Assembly (NCBI GenBank): GCA_017311185.1
Contig: JAESUZ010003505.1
Coordinates: 2,604,001-2,668,000 of the forward strand
DNA length: 64,000 nucleotides
Reading direction: 5' to 3'
From: Proteles cristata cristata
Lineage: Eukaryota; Chordata; Mammalia; Carnivora; Hyaenidae
Made by a program: the position numbers and the translations under genes. Shown here piece after piece: positions 32,415-43,722 of the stretch (the first letter of the stretch is position 1; every line of letters starts with the position of its first letter). Below the pieces are notes generated by a model. That model was given only the letters and a program-made list of their open reading frames with translations, was not told the origin of the DNA and searched no databases.

Positions 32415-32497
32415 ATAGCAAAATGTTATACAGACTGTTTGGCATATGTTCCTTTTCTCGGTTAACATGTTTTAGATCCCGTTCCATAGCGGTGAGT
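32415..32497 (-). repeat. Old L1 LINE fragment, antisense (left part)
   Basis: 'aaatgttatacagactgtttggcatatgtt' and 'tcggttaacatgttttagatcccgttccat' match an old antisense L1. The continuation is found at 32881-32980, so a segment lies between the two halves. Confidence 0.55.
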
Positions 32498-32880
32498 TGG
32501 CCCGCAGCCCTCAGGAGCCCCCAGGTGTCCTCTGACACCGGCCTCCCCTTGTGGAAGGCGAGGAGACCCCGGAGAACAATGCCGGTGCGCTGGGCGACGG
32601 TGGCGGTTATAACGAGCAGAGGGAACTGTCACGCATGGCTTGCTTGGGTGGTGGCAGGACAGGTGGGTCCCTGTGCCCGCCCCCCCAGACAGTGGAGGTC
32701 TGTTTGGAGGCCCTGCTTGGGTTCAGGTGTTGTCAGCATCACATCACTGTCGCAAGGCACTGTCCGCCGAGCAACCTCTGGGAGCGGGAAAGGCAAGCCA
32801 AGCCTACTTTCGAAGAACAGGGGAGGCGGTCAGGAGCCTCTGATACCCAGGTCTAGTTCACGGGTCAGTTGGCAGCTAGG
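32498..32880. other. GC-rich segment splitting an old L1
   Basis: About 18 CpGs occur in 380 bp, with the densest part around 32560-32640. A 101-codon plus frame (32551-32856) is open; its product is rich in G, E, C and R and has no recognised domain. Its origin is unknown: possibly an insertion, a retrocopy or an unrecognised repeat. Confidence 0.4.
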
Positions 32881-32985
32881 CCTTTGCAATGACCTCTGCA
32901 ACCTATTTCATTCTTTCTTATGGCTGCATGGGATTCTGTTGCAACTATATATCTAACTCCAGTACATCTAGTCAGCGCAGTATTG
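32881..32985 (-). repeat. Old L1 LINE fragment, antisense (right part)
   Basis: 'acctatttcattctttcttatggctgcatgggattctgtt' resembles 'cattctttttaacggctgcatagtattcc' of antisense old L1, continuing the fragment at 32415. Confidence 0.55.
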
Positions 32986-33084
32986 CAGAGGTAGAAGATA
33001 ACGAGTAAGCCGTTAGTATTTCAGGCAGGAGGTAATGTGGCCTCGGATTCAAATAGTGGGGGTGGAGCTTATGTGATCAGCTGG

Positions 33085-34385
33085 TCTACAACAAAGGAGG
33101 CCAGAATATACAGTGGGGACCAAACCATAAATGTGAGGCCTGAAACCCTAAAATTTCTAAAAGAAAACACAGGCAGTGATCACTTGAGCATCGCCTTAGT
33201 AAAGACATATTTATGGATATGTCCTTGTAGACAAGGGAAACAAAGGCAAAAATAAACTATTGGGACTGCACCAAAATAAAAAGCTTTTGCATAGCAAAAG
33301 AAACGCTCAACAGAACAAAAAGGCAACCTACTGAACGGGAGAAGATATTTGTAAGTGATATATCTGATAAAGGATTAATATCCAAAAAATATAGAGAACT
33401 TATACTCAGCACCAAAAATCACCAGCAGTCTAATTAAAAAAAGGGGAGAGAACTTGAAAGACATTTTTCCAAAGAAGACATACAGATGGCCAAACGACAC
33501 ATGAAAGGATGCTCAATATCACTCATCAACAGGGAAATGCAAATCAAACCACAGTGAGATATCACCTCACACCTGTCAGAATGACTAGCATAACAAAGAC
33601 AAGAAATAAGAAGAGTTGGCAAGGATGTGGAGAAAAGGAACCCTTGTGCATTGTTCATGGTAAACTGGTGAAGCCACTGTGAAAAATGGTATGGAGGTTC
33701 CTCAAAAAATTAAAAATAGAAATACCATGAGATCCAGTAATTTCACTCCTGGGTATTTATCCAAAAATAGTGAAAACGCTAATTTGAAGAGATATTTGCA
33801 GTGCTGTGTTTATTGCAGCATTATTTACAATAGCCAAGATGTCGAAGCAACCTAAGTATCCATTCATAGATGAATAGATCAAGAAGATGTGGATATATAA
33901 ATGGAATTTTATTCAGCCATAAAAGAGAATGAAATCTGGCCATTTGTGACAGCATAGATGGACTTTGAGGGTATTAAGTGAAATAAGATAGAGGGACAAA
34001 TGCCATATAATTTCACTTATATGCGAGATCCAGAAAACAAAACAGATGAACACATGAAAAAGTGAAAAAACAAACAAACAAATACAGAGAACAACTTGGT
34101 GGTTGCCAGAGGGGAGGTGGGTGGGAGTGAGGACGAAATAGGTGAAGGGGCTTAAGAGGTACAGAGTTCCAGTTATAAAATAAGTAAGTCACCGAGATGA
34201 GAAGTATGGCATAGGGAATGTAGTCAATAATATTGTAAGCACATTGTATAGTAACAGACGGCAACTGCACTTACTGTGGTGAGCACTGAGTGATGTGTAG
34301 AGTTGTTGAGTCACTGTGTTGTAGACCTGAAACTAACAGAATGTTGTAGGTCAATGGTATGTCAATAATTTTTCTTAAAGAAAAA
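33085..34385 (+). repeat. L1 LINE, ORF2 3' part and 3' UTR, sense, degenerate
   Basis: In order: 'aggccagaatatacagtggg', 'gaccaaaccataaatgtgag', 'aaataaaaagcttttgcatag', 'ccaaagaagacatacagatgg', 'cttcacactcctgggtattt'-like block near 33745, 'ttattcagccataaaagag' and the 3' UTR with 'tgtgttgtagacctgaaact'. It ends near 34385. It is 5' truncated with an internal deletion at about 33115 and many frame lesions. Confidence 0.93.
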
Positions 34386-34471
34386 TAGTGGTGATGGAAA
34401 GAAAGTTTAAATGGCTGTATACCAGAGAGATTTAATGTTAAACAGCAGAAGGATCTGTTGATTATTTATTT
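34386..34471. repeat. (TTTA)n microsatellite and flank
   Basis: The end of the stretch holds the start of a (TTTA)n repeat (34459-34486) that leads into the next SINE. Confidence 0.8.
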
Positions 34472-34683
34472 ATTTATTTATTTATTTTTTAAGGTTTATT
34501 TATTTTTGAGAGAGAGAGACAGAGTGAGAGTGGGGAGGGGCAGAGAGAGGAGACACAGAATCCGAAGCAGCTCCAGGCTCTGAGCTGGCTGTCAGCACAG
34601 AGCCCAATGTGGGGCTCGAACCCACGAACTGCAAGATCATGACTTGAGCCGAAGTCGGACTCTGTATCAACCATGGTGTCCTG
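34472..34683 (-). mobile_element. CAN-SINE, antisense, damaged head
   Basis: Tail, GA body, 'gggctcgaacccacgaactg' and 'gagccgaagtcggactctgt' are present, but the usual 'gactgagccacccaggcgcc' head end is replaced by degenerate 'caaccatggtgtcctgg'. It has the extra 'gagctggctgtcagc' variant. Confidence 0.9.
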
Positions 34684-35191
34684 GGTTAAGCCTGGAAGGG
34701 TTTATGGGGAGCGAGAAGACTGGAAGCATCAAAGGCTGATCATTTTGGGATCCTGCATCACAAAGTGAGGTCTGTATGCTGAGAGGTTAACATATGAAAT
34801 CACACATAAACCCAAAAAACTTATTGGAGACGCATAGATGTGTGTGTGCGTGTACACACGCGTGCACAGTGCATGGGAATACATACACACACAAGCGACA
34901 GTGAAAGAGTAGTGTAAATGGAGGTTGTGTACAGAGTCATTGAGGGTTTGATGGCCCAGCCTCCTGAAGACTGAGGCTAATCTAGAGAAATCAAGATCGA
35001 AAGTCCTAGTTTTTCTTTGAGACTTGCTAACACCAAGTGGAAATCTAATTTGCAAAAAGAGAACAGAAGAAAAATTGCCTTCTGTTTTAGTGGGGGCTGA
35101 CTTTTTGTCTGTTAGTCTGACTTCCGGTAAACATTCCCTAGTTCCTGTGGCATCCAATGGGAGAAAAGTTTTTACGCTACGTTTGCTTTTT
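34684..35191. other. Unique sequence, no gene recognised
   Basis: Contains a TG/CA-rich patch with 'gtgtgtgtgcgtgtacacac' at 34840-34859. The minus frame 34729-35157 (142 codons) has no known domain and includes a TH-repeat produced by that patch. Confidence 0.4.
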
Positions 35192-35305
35192 GTTAGTGTA
35201 CTTTTTTTCTTTTTAAGTAAGCTCTATGTTCTGTGTGGGGCTTGAACTCATGACTCCAAGATCAAGAGTCACTTGCTCTACTGACCGAGCCTAGCCAAGC
35301 ACCTC
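35192..35305 (-). mobile_element. Short-type tRNA SINE, antisense, 14-bp target-site duplication
   Basis: TACGTTTGCTTTTT at 35178-35191 recurs at 35306-35319. Inside: 'tgtggggcttgaactcatga', 'ctccaagatcaagagtcact' and a diverged head end 'gcctagccaagcacctc'. Confidence 0.92.
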
Positions 35306-36404
35306 TACGTTTGCTTTTTCTTCTGCTAAATCTGAGACTTTTTCCCTTACTGCTGTCTCCAACTGAAGTGTATGTTCTCATCTTGTATCAAGAGGAGCCT
35401 GGCGGAGCAGGGCTGGTGGGAATACAGGGTTTGCTTTTGGAATACCTTCAACAACGGTGTTTGAGTTTGCAAGTGGTGCCAAGAAATGGCGTTTCCTCTC
35501 CCAGTAAAGCTCTTATGTGTAATCATTGTATGCATCTGAGTTTGAGCCAAAATGTTGTAGGTTTATATGCTCTGGTGACAAATGAGCTTTCTTTTTTTTC
35601 TTTTGAAAGCCCTTACTGAATGATCATATTTTGGGAAGTTTCACACATAGTGCTGTAAGGAAAATTGTGCTTCATATAATCTTCCCCTTGTAGTAGTAGG
35701 TATTGGGGGTTGTAGTAAAGGTTGTTGACCTGTGCAGATGCTAAGGACAGCACCTCATGGGCTCTGTTGTAGTATATCTCAACGCCGTGAAGAAGATATT
35801 ACTGACTTCATTGATCACAAGGAGACAGGCATCTCGTCTCAGTACCTGCTGGTTGATATTTACAGCATGCCTTCTAGGGTTGAGGGCACTTTTTCTAGGA
35901 ACACAGGGAATACAGATGAAACTGAAGCTCTGCAGTCTTTAAGTTCAGTCACACTTTCAGTTAGCCTCATGGATCATTGGCCCCTAACCTGTCATCTCCC
36001 GCCTTTACCACAAGTGCTTCTGTAAGATTTATCATTGTTGATGTGGCCTTTAATTTGGCTGAGGTAGTGTCTTTCAGGGTTTTTTCTTTTTTTTGCTAGA
36101 GAGTTACCTCTTCCATCCCCCTTCCCCTGCTGTCCTGTGAGAAAGGAAATCGCCACGTGTAGCCCTCACTGAGGGAGTGGGGAATTCTGCTCTGCCTCCT
36201 CGAAGGTGCAGTGTGTGCATACATGACCACAGTGCTTTTATCAACTGGCTATAGAACATTTGAAACCTAAATGAAAACAGTATTGTTACAACACCTGAGG
36301 TCCACAAAACTGCTGTCTTTAAAGTGCTAAAATGCCAGTGCCAGTGGAGGATTTCGAGGAACACCTCAATGAATGGGGAGATATGGTCATCTACTGGAAG
36401 ACGA
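35306..36404. other. Mostly unique sequence, possible old repeat traces
   Basis: A weak antisense L2-like stretch lies at about 35850-35945 ('ttgatatttacagcatgcct' and following). A stretch at about 36110-36220 weakly resembles an antisense old L1 3' UTR. Frames of up to 104 codons have no known domain. Confidence 0.35.
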
Positions 36405-36611
36405 AATAGTAAGGACATCCACTCTTCTCAAATTGAGTAAACTCAATTCCAGTAAAAATCTCAACAGGCTTCGTTTTTTTAGATAGACACAAGCTGATTC
36501 TGAAATTGATGAAGAGTTAAAGGAGCTAGAAAAAAGAATTTTGCCAAAGAAGCATAAGCTTGGAGGAATCACACTGTCCAGTGAGAAGACTTCCTGTGAA
36601 GCTCTAGGAAC

Positions 36612-36952
36612 TGTAGTAGCCAGAGTTCACCAGAGAAACCGCTGGGAGGAGATCTGTTCCAGGAATCGGCCCACACGATTGCGGAAGCTGGTGAGTCCAC
36701 AGTCTGCAGGGGAGGCTAGCAGCCGAAGCCCCAGGGAAGAGTTGGTGTAGCTGGAGTCTGAGGGGAGTCTGTACGCAGAATCTCCTCTTCTGGGATCCAT
36801 CTTTTTTTTTTTTTTTTTTTCCTTTTAAGTCCTTAACATCTAATGTTAATTTCTTCCAGAAAGTACCTTCACAGTGACATCTAGACTCAGGCTTGACCAA
36901 ATGTCTGGGTACTGTGGCTGAGCCAAGTCGACATATAAGATTAACCACCAGT
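36612..36952. mobile_element. LTR-like repeat inserted in old L1
   Basis: Begins TGTAGTAGCCAGAG and ends TAAGATTAACCACCA, i.e. TG...CA termini of an LTR. Inside are 'ttcaccagagaaaccgctgg', 'cacacgattgcggaagctgg', a T20 run at 36802-36821 and 'taatgttaatttcttccaga', all found in a common old mammalian LTR-type repeat. Subfamily unknown. Confidence 0.65.
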
Positions 36953-37390
36953 CATTAAGACAGTGTGATATCCATGGAGGGCAGATGTGTAGATCAATGG
37001 GACGTAATAGAGAATCCAGAGATAAGCACACAAATACAGGCAACTGATTTTTGAAAGAGGCTCAAATGCAGTTTAATGAAGAAAAGATACCTTTTCCCCC
37101 AACAAATAAAATTAAAACAATTGAATATCTATGCAAAAAAATAAACCTGCATGTAAACTTAACATTCTATACAGGAGTAAACTCAAAATAGATCATATAT
37201 GTAAATGTAAAATTTTAAATGAAAATTTTAGAGAAAGTATCAGAGAAACTTTTCATGACCTTCTGTTAGGCAAAGTTTTAGACATGATACCAAATACATG
37301 ATTCACAGAAAAGAATGTAGCTTAGACTTCAACAAAATTAAGCACTTCTGTGAAAGATGTTTTTAAGACAATGAAAAATCAAATTAAAGA

Positions 37391-37523
37391 GGATGTCTGC
37401 TGGCTCAGTTGGTGGTCGAAATTGTGATTCTTGATCTCGGGGTTGTAAATTCAAGCCCCACATATGGTGTGGAGATTAGTTAAAACTAAAGTCCTTAAAA
37501 GAAAAAGAAAAGAAAAAGAAAAA
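37391..37523 (+). mobile_element. Short-type tRNA SINE, sense, in old L1
   Basis: 'ctggctcagttggtggtcga', 'gattcttgatctcggggttg' and 'ttcaagccccacatatggtg' followed by an (A)nG tail of AAAAAG units. Flanking L1 text runs on across it. Confidence 0.88.
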
Positions 37524-38473
37524 GCAACCTCCAGATTTGGAGAAAATATTTGCAAATCACATATCTGACTATATTTTATATATTCTCAAAACTCAACTAT
37601 TGGAAACATAAAATCCAATTTAAAAATGTCCAAAAGAAAACCTATATGAAAAACCCACATCCTCAATGTGGAAAATTGGAGAGCTTTTCCTCTAGGGTCA
37701 GGAGTAAGACAGATGTCTACTCTCACCACTGTTATTCAGCATAGTGCTGGAAGCCCTAGCCAGCTATCAGACAACAAGAAATAAAAGGCATTCCAATCAG
37801 CTTGGAAGAAGTAAATCTCTCACTATTTGCAGATGACATGATACTCTATATGGAAAACTTGTAAGATTCCACCAAAAAACTGCTAGAACTGATAACACAT
37901 TCAGTAAAGTCGCAGGATACAAAGTCAATGTACAGAAATCTGTTGCATTTTTATACATCAGCAAGAAAGCAGCAGAAATTAAGAAATCATTCCATTTACA
38001 ACTGCACCAAAAACATTGAGATACCTAGGAATACACCTAACTAAAGAGGTGATAGACCTGTTCTCTGAAAACTATAAAACACTGATGACAGAAATTGAAA
38101 ATGACACAAAGAAATGGAAAGACATTCCATGCTCATGAATTGGAAGAACAAATATTGTTAGAATGTCTATACTACCCAAAGCAATGTACACATTTAATGC
38201 ACTCTCTAGCAAAATACCAACTGCATTTTTTATGTAACCGGAACAAACAATCCTAAAATTTGTATGGAACCATAAAAGACCCTGAATAGCAAAAAGTAAT
38301 CTTGGAAAGAAAAGCAAAACTGAAAGCACCACAATTCTAGACTTCAAGTTATATTACAAGGCTGTAGTAATCAAAATAGTATGGTACTGGTACAAAAATA
38401 GACATACAGATCAGTGGAACAGAATAGAAAACCCAGAAATGAACCTGTAACTATACTGTCAATCTTTGACAAG

Positions 38474-38507
38474 GTGCTCGCTTCGGCAGCACATATACTA
38501 AAAAATT
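38474..38507 (+). ncRNA. RNU6 fragment: U6 snRNA 5' fragment retroinserted in L1
   Basis: Positions 38474-38500 are identical to the first 27 nt of vertebrate U6 snRNA (GTGCTCGCTTCGGCAGCACA and seven more). The rest of U6 is absent; an A-rich end (AAAAAATT) follows. The 13-bp sequence AATCTTTGACAAG is present on both sides (38461-38473 and 38508-38520). It is a truncated retroinsertion and not a functional gene. Confidence 0.92.
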
Positions 38508-39627
38508 AATCTTTGACAAGGCAGGAAAGAATATCCAATGGGAAAAAAGTCTCTTCAACAAATGGCATTGGGAAAACTGGACAGCTGCATGTAAAAGAAT
38601 GAAACTGGACCACTTTCTTATAGAAGACACAAAACACAATTCGAAATGGATTAAAGACCTTAAATGTGAGATCTGAAACCATAGAAATACCAGAAGAGAA
38701 TACAGGCAGTAACTTCTTTGTCACTGGCTATAGCAACTTCTTTCTAGATATGTCTCCTGCAGCAAGGGAAAAGAGCAAAAGTAAATTACTGGGACTTCAT
38801 GAAAATAAAGAGCTCTGAACAGCAAAGGGAACAATTAACAAAACAAAAAGATGACTATGGAACGGGAGAAGGTATTTACAAATGACATACCTGTTAAAGG
38901 GTTATTATTCAAAAAACAAATAACCAATTAAAAAATTGGCAGAAGACATGAATAGGCATTTTTCCAAAGAAGATATACAGATGGCCAACAGACACATGCA
39001 AAGATACTCAACATCACCAATCATCAGGGACATGCAGACCAAAACCACAGTGAGTTATCACCTCACGTCTGTCAGAATGCCTAAAATCAACAAGAAATAG
39101 CAGGTGCTGGTGAGGTTGTGGAGAAAAGGGAACCCTTTTGCACCGGTGGTGGGAATGCACACTGGTGCAGCCACTGTAGAAAACAGTCTGGAGCTTCCTC
39201 AAAAAGTTAAAAATAGCGCTACGCTACGATCTGGCAATTGCACTACTAGATGTTTACCCAAAGAATACAAAAATACTAATTCAGAGGTATACATGCACTC
39301 TGATGTTTATAGCAGCATTGTCAAATTGTAGAAAGAGCCCAAGTGTCCATCAACTGATGAATGGATAAAGAAGATGTGATGTCTGGATATAATAGGATAT
39401 TAATTACTCAGCCATGAAAAAGAATGAAATATTGTCATTTGCAACAACATGGATGGAGCTAGAGAGTCTTATGCTAGGCTATATAAGTCAGTCAGAGAAA
39501 GACAAATACTGTGTGATTTCACTCATATGTAGAATCTAAGAAACAAGCTAGCAAAGGGGGAAAAAACAGGCAAACCAAGAAGCAGACTGTAACTACAGAG
39601 AACACACTGATGGTCACCAGAGAGGAG

Positions 39628-39658
39628 GGGGTGGGGGTGGGGGAAAGAGGGGACAAGG
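39628..39658 (+). other. G-quadruplex-like tract in L1 3' UTR
   Basis: Four or more GGGG blocks with short spacers, as known in the 3' UTR of mammalian L1. Confidence 0.75.
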
Positions 39659-40350
39659 CGGGCACTTGTCGTGATGAGGATGTGGTATGAAAGTGTTAAG
39701 TCACTATATTATATGCCTGAAACTAATATTAATGCTGTATGTTAACTGGAATTTAAATAAAAACTTGAAAAATTGCTTAAAAGGTTTGAATAGATGTGCC
39801 ACCACAGAGGATATACAAATGGTAAATAAGAGAATGAAAACATACGCAGCATCATTAGCTTTTGGGGAAATGCAAATTAAAACCACAGCACTGTTACCAC
39901 TGCCTGCCTATTAAAAAGGCTAAAATGAAAAAAATGGTGACAATAGCGAGTGCTGAGGAGGATGTGAAGTGCCTGGCACTCTAATGGGTTGCTGATGGAC
40001 TGTGGAATGGAAAAAAATTCTGGAAAAAAAATTGTCTAGCTTGTTATAAAGTTACATACAACTTAACATATGACCCAACAATCCCAATTCTCCATATGTT
40101 TTCTAGAGAAGTAAAACTTACATTTACTCCAGAACCTGTACATGAATGTTTCTAGCAGCTCTGGTCTAAATGCCCCCTACCTGGAAATACCCAATGTTCT
40201 TCAGTGGGTGTGTGAACACCACTCAGCAGCAAAAATGAAGGCAAGAGACTGGCTGAATCTCAGACATCTTACTGAGCAAAAGACTTGGGTCTCAAAAGGT
40301 TACAGACTGTAGGATTCCATGGATAGGAGATCCTCAAAAAGATCAATTTA

Positions 40351-40581
40351 GGGGTGGTTGGGTGGCTCAGTCAGTTAAGTGTCCAACTTCAGCTCAGATC
40401 ATGATCTCACAGTCTTGAGTTCGAACTTTGCTTTGGGCTCTGCACTGACAGCTCAGAGCCTGGAGCCTGCTTCAGAATCTGTGTCTCCCCGTCTCTCTGT
40501 CCCTCCTTTGCTTGTCCTCCTCTCTCTCTCTCTCTCTCTCTTTCTCTCATAAATAATAAATGAATAAACTTTAACAAATAT
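40351..40581 (+). mobile_element. CAN-SINE, sense, in old L1
   Basis: Head 'ggggtggttgggtggctcag', 'gctcagatcatgatctcaca', a (CT)n expansion at 40520-40542 and a tail with 'aataaatgaataaac'. AAAGATCAATTTA (40338-40350) and AAAGATAAATTTA (40582-40594) are the target-site duplication. Confidence 0.95.
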
Positions 40582-42811
40582 AAAGATAAATTTATAGCAC
40601 TAGAGAACAAAGCAGTGTTTGCCAGGGTTTGGCGGTGGGGTGGGTAAAGGACCCTGTAACTACAAAGAGATCAAATGAGGGAGTTTATCAGTGTGCTGGA
40701 AGTGTCCTGCATTCTCATCATGGTGGTGGCAGAGCTAATCAATACATTTGCTAAAATTCACAGACTGAACACTCTGCAAAATACCAGTTTAATTGCGGGT
40801 CAATTAAAAATAGCCCATTATAAAAAGAACACATTAAGGTCAACACTATTAAAACTTTGTGTTTATCCATGTCCATGACTGTTACTCATTTACCACTCTT
40901 GCTCTGTAGTCTTCTGTTCTAGAGACACAGCCGCCGGACATTTGGTCCAGATCCGGTTTTACCCTGTCAGGGACAGTGCTGCTCCCGGCGTTTCTTACAC
41001 GGCTCTGCAGGGGCACATACACGGGGGACTCCCAGGAGTGTGTATCTAGGGCTGGATTTGTTGGCTTGGACAGTTGCATGTGCACCTTACTAGGCAAAGT
41101 CAACTTTTCAAAAGAAAATTTTTTTGTAAAGCACCTTGCAATCCAGTAGTAAGTGACATTTCCCATTTATCTACATTCTTGGCAACACTTGAATTTGACT
41201 TCTAAAGCTTTTTTCACTGGGTAGGTTTCAATTGGGACCTCTGTGGTTGAATATATTATGTAGAGAGGCCATTTGGTTTCCTCTTCCTAGAAATTTCTGG
41301 GGGATGGGGGCTTTTTTTTTTTTTTTTGATTCTCATTTTTTTTATTGAGTTGTTTTTTATGGATTCTTAAGAGTTCCGTATATATTTTAGAAACACATCC
41401 TTGTGAGTTATATGTGTTGTGGGTATCTTCTAGTTTATGGCCTATTTTTTACTCTCTTTATGGAGTTCTTTGCGAATAGTAGTTCTTAATATAGTCAGAT
41501 CTGTCTGTCTTTTTTTTTTTTTTTCCTAATTGTGCCTGTTTCCTGTTCAAGAAACCTGTGTCTTGAATCCTGAGGTCATAAAGCATTCTGCTCTATTATC
41601 TTTGCAAAGCATTAGTGATTTGCCTTTCACATGTGGGTCTTCAAATCCCTACGACTTGGTTTTTGAGTATGGGATGTAGGGTGAGGCCAGTTTCACTTTT
41701 CCCCCTGTGGGTCTGACTTCTCACCACAGCACTCTATATCCAAACATCCAGCTTTTCCCACTGAGCAGCCGTGGTACCTCCTCCAGCTCGGTTTCTGTAC
41801 CTGAAATGTCAGTCTTTGTGTGGGTTGGTCTGGTTTTATATTGCTGTTCAGTTCTAGAATAAATTTCAGTATTTGGTAGGGAAGGTCTCCTAGGCTATTT
41901 GTATGAAGACAGTGACTACATTTGCAAATAACGACATTCTTGTTCTTTCTTGCTTTATCCTTAATCCTTTTTCCCCCCTTTTTCTTGCCATACAGTACTA
42001 GCTTAGATTTGCAATACAGTGTTGAATTTAAGTAGTAATAATGGGGATCTTTGTTTTGCTGTAAATCTTACAGGAAATGCTTTCAATGTAAATAGGTATT
42101 TTGTGGACACCTTTATCAGGTTAAGGAAGTTCCCACCTATTCCTAGCAAGCTAAGAGTTGTTTTTTTAAATGATGTTGAATTTTATCAAAAGGTTTTCTG
42201 TTCTTTTTGAGATAACCAAGTGCTTTTTTTTTTCTTTCTGATGAATGGCACAAATTTCATTAAATGAATTAGTTGATATTTTAATGTTAAGCCAACCTTG
42301 CATTCCTGGGATGAACTTAAGTCGGTTATGAATTATTTTTCAGAGTTTAATTTGCCAGTACTTGTTATTTTCCAAATCTAAAAAGCTGTTTATGTAAGAT
42401 GCATTCCTATTTCAAGAATGTTAAATTTTCTTTATTTTTTTAAAATGGCTAATGATGATTATAGATTGTAGAATGTATTGTGGTTTTAGAGATGTGAAAA
42501 TATTTGAAATGTTATGTCTTAATGCCAATTAAATGTTCTATTATTTTATGTTATGTATTTCTGTTTTTAAGTGAACTCAACCCACAGTTGTCCTTCCTCG
42601 TTCTTTTCTTGTCAAACTTAGGTATTAAGGCTGTGCACCATGATAAAATAAGTTGAGTAATGTGTTTACTTTTTTGATATTCTTGAATAGTTGACGTAAT
42701 ATTCTCTTTATTCTATTCTTGACTTCTTGGTTGAACAAGCCTGTAAAATCATACAGGTGTAACATTTTAACTGCTGATACAGTTTCTTTAATGTTTATGA
42801 AACTCTTTAGT

Positions 42812-42923
42812 TTTTTTTTTAAATTTATTTATTCAAGTAATCTCTACACCAACATGGGGCTCAAACTCATGACCCCAAGATCAAGAATCACATGCCTTTC
42901 TGACTGAGTCAGCCAGGCGCCCC
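42812..42923 (-). mobile_element. Short-type tRNA SINE, antisense
   Basis: Tail 'aaatttatttattcaagtaa', 'ctctacaccaacatggggct', 'caaactcatgaccccaagat' and head end 'gtcagccaggcgcccc'. Confidence 0.92.
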
Positions 42924-43286
42924 TCTGTTTATTTTTGACCTCCGTTCTTTTGAGGAATTTGTTCATTTCATCCATATGTCCACATTTGTTAGCACGAAGT
43001 AATTCGTAATAAATTCATAGCATATGGTTGTGTAATCTTTGTAGCATCGGAATTGCCTCCTCTTCATTTGTGCTATTTGTATTTCACTCTTTTTTCTTTA
43101 TCTGTCTTTGTTAGAGATTAGTCAATTTCACTGTTCTTTTTAAAGAAATGAGTTTTGAGCTTGACATTGTTCACTTGCTTTCTATACCAGTTATTAACAT
43201 ACTTCTACTTTGGATTGCTTTTATTGACTTTTTAAGACTTCTTAGAAGGGATATTTAACATATTAAATTTTAGTATTTTCTCTCTC

Positions 43287-43483
43287 TCTCTTTTTTAATG
43301 TTTATTTCAAGACACAGAGAGACAGAGTGAGTATGAAACAGAGAGAGGGGTCAGAATCCTAAGCAGACTCTGCACTGTCGGTGCAGAGCCCGATGCAGGG
43401 CTCGATCCCATGAACTATGAGATCATGACCTGAACCGAACCCAAGAGTCAGACGCTTAACCTAGCGAGCCACCCAGGCGCCCC
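43287..43483 (-). mobile_element. CAN-SINE, antisense
   Basis: Tail, GA body, 'cccgatgcagggctcgatcc' and head end 'agccacccaggcgcccc'. TTAGTATTTTCTCTCT (43270-43285) and TTGGTCTTTTCTCTTT (43484-43499) look like a worn target-site duplication. Its head faces the head of the next SINE only 29 bp away. Confidence 0.94.
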
Positions 43484-43512
43484 TTGGTCTTTTCTCTTTA
43501 AAATTGCAGTTG

Positions 43513-43722
43513 GTAGGGACGCCTGAGTGGCTCAGTCGGCTAAGCATCCGACTCTTGATTTCAGCTCAGGTCATGATCTCACAGTTTGTGAGTTTGAACC
43601 CCAAATCATGCTTCATACTGATAGCATGGAGTCTGCTTGGAGTTCTCTCCCTCCTTCTCTCTCTGCCCCTCCCTTGTGCACTCTCTCTCTCAAAATAAAC
43701 ATTTTTTTTAATAGAAAAAATA
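43513..43722 (+). mobile_element. CAN-SINE, sense
   Basis: 'gggacgcctgagtggctcag', 'gctcaggtcatgatctcaca' and tail 'caaaataaacattttt'. AAAATTGCAGTTG (43500-43512) and AAAATTGCACTTG (43723-43735) are the target-site duplication with one mismatch. Confidence 0.95.

Larger units (their letters stand above)
37637..39779 (+). repeat. Younger carnivore L1, 5' truncated, with RT motif
   Basis: Begins in ORF2 ('cctatatgaaaaacccacat') and runs through the reverse-transcriptase active-site block: the frame at 37826-37837 reads F-A-D-D, followed by M-I-L-Y-M-E-N. It continues with 'caatgtacagaaatctgttg', 'tccatcaactgatgaatgga', 'ggagctagagagtcttatgc' and a 3' UTR with a G-rich tract (39628-39658), ending with AATAAA near 39757. 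The protein frame is broken in several places. It interrupts the old L1 between CAAAAG and TTAAAAGG. A U6 fragment lies inside it at 38474. Confidence 0.93.
36405..40880 (+). repeat. Old L1 LINE, sense, split by four insertions
   Basis: Pieces in correct L1 order: 36405-36611 ('cacaagctgattctgaaatt'), 36953-37390 ('agtcattaagacagtgtgat', 'caatgggacgtaatagagaa'), 37524-37636 ('gagaaaatatttgcaaatca'), 39780-40350 ('gaggatatacaaatggtaaa', 'acccaacaatcccaattctc') and 40582-40880 ('ctagagaacaaagcagtgtt', 3' UTR). Between them lie an LTR-like element, a short SINE, a younger L1 and a CAN-SINE. The sequence resumes each time where it stopped. Fully degenerate. Confidence 0.88.

Noticed and set aside
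32423..32956. 177-codon plus frame as a gene
   Set aside because: It runs across both old L1 pieces and the GC-rich block; it is a by-product of composition.
36405..40880. Intact RT gene in the younger L1
   Set aside because: The FADD motif is present, but the surrounding frame is broken by stops, frameshifts and the U6 insertion.
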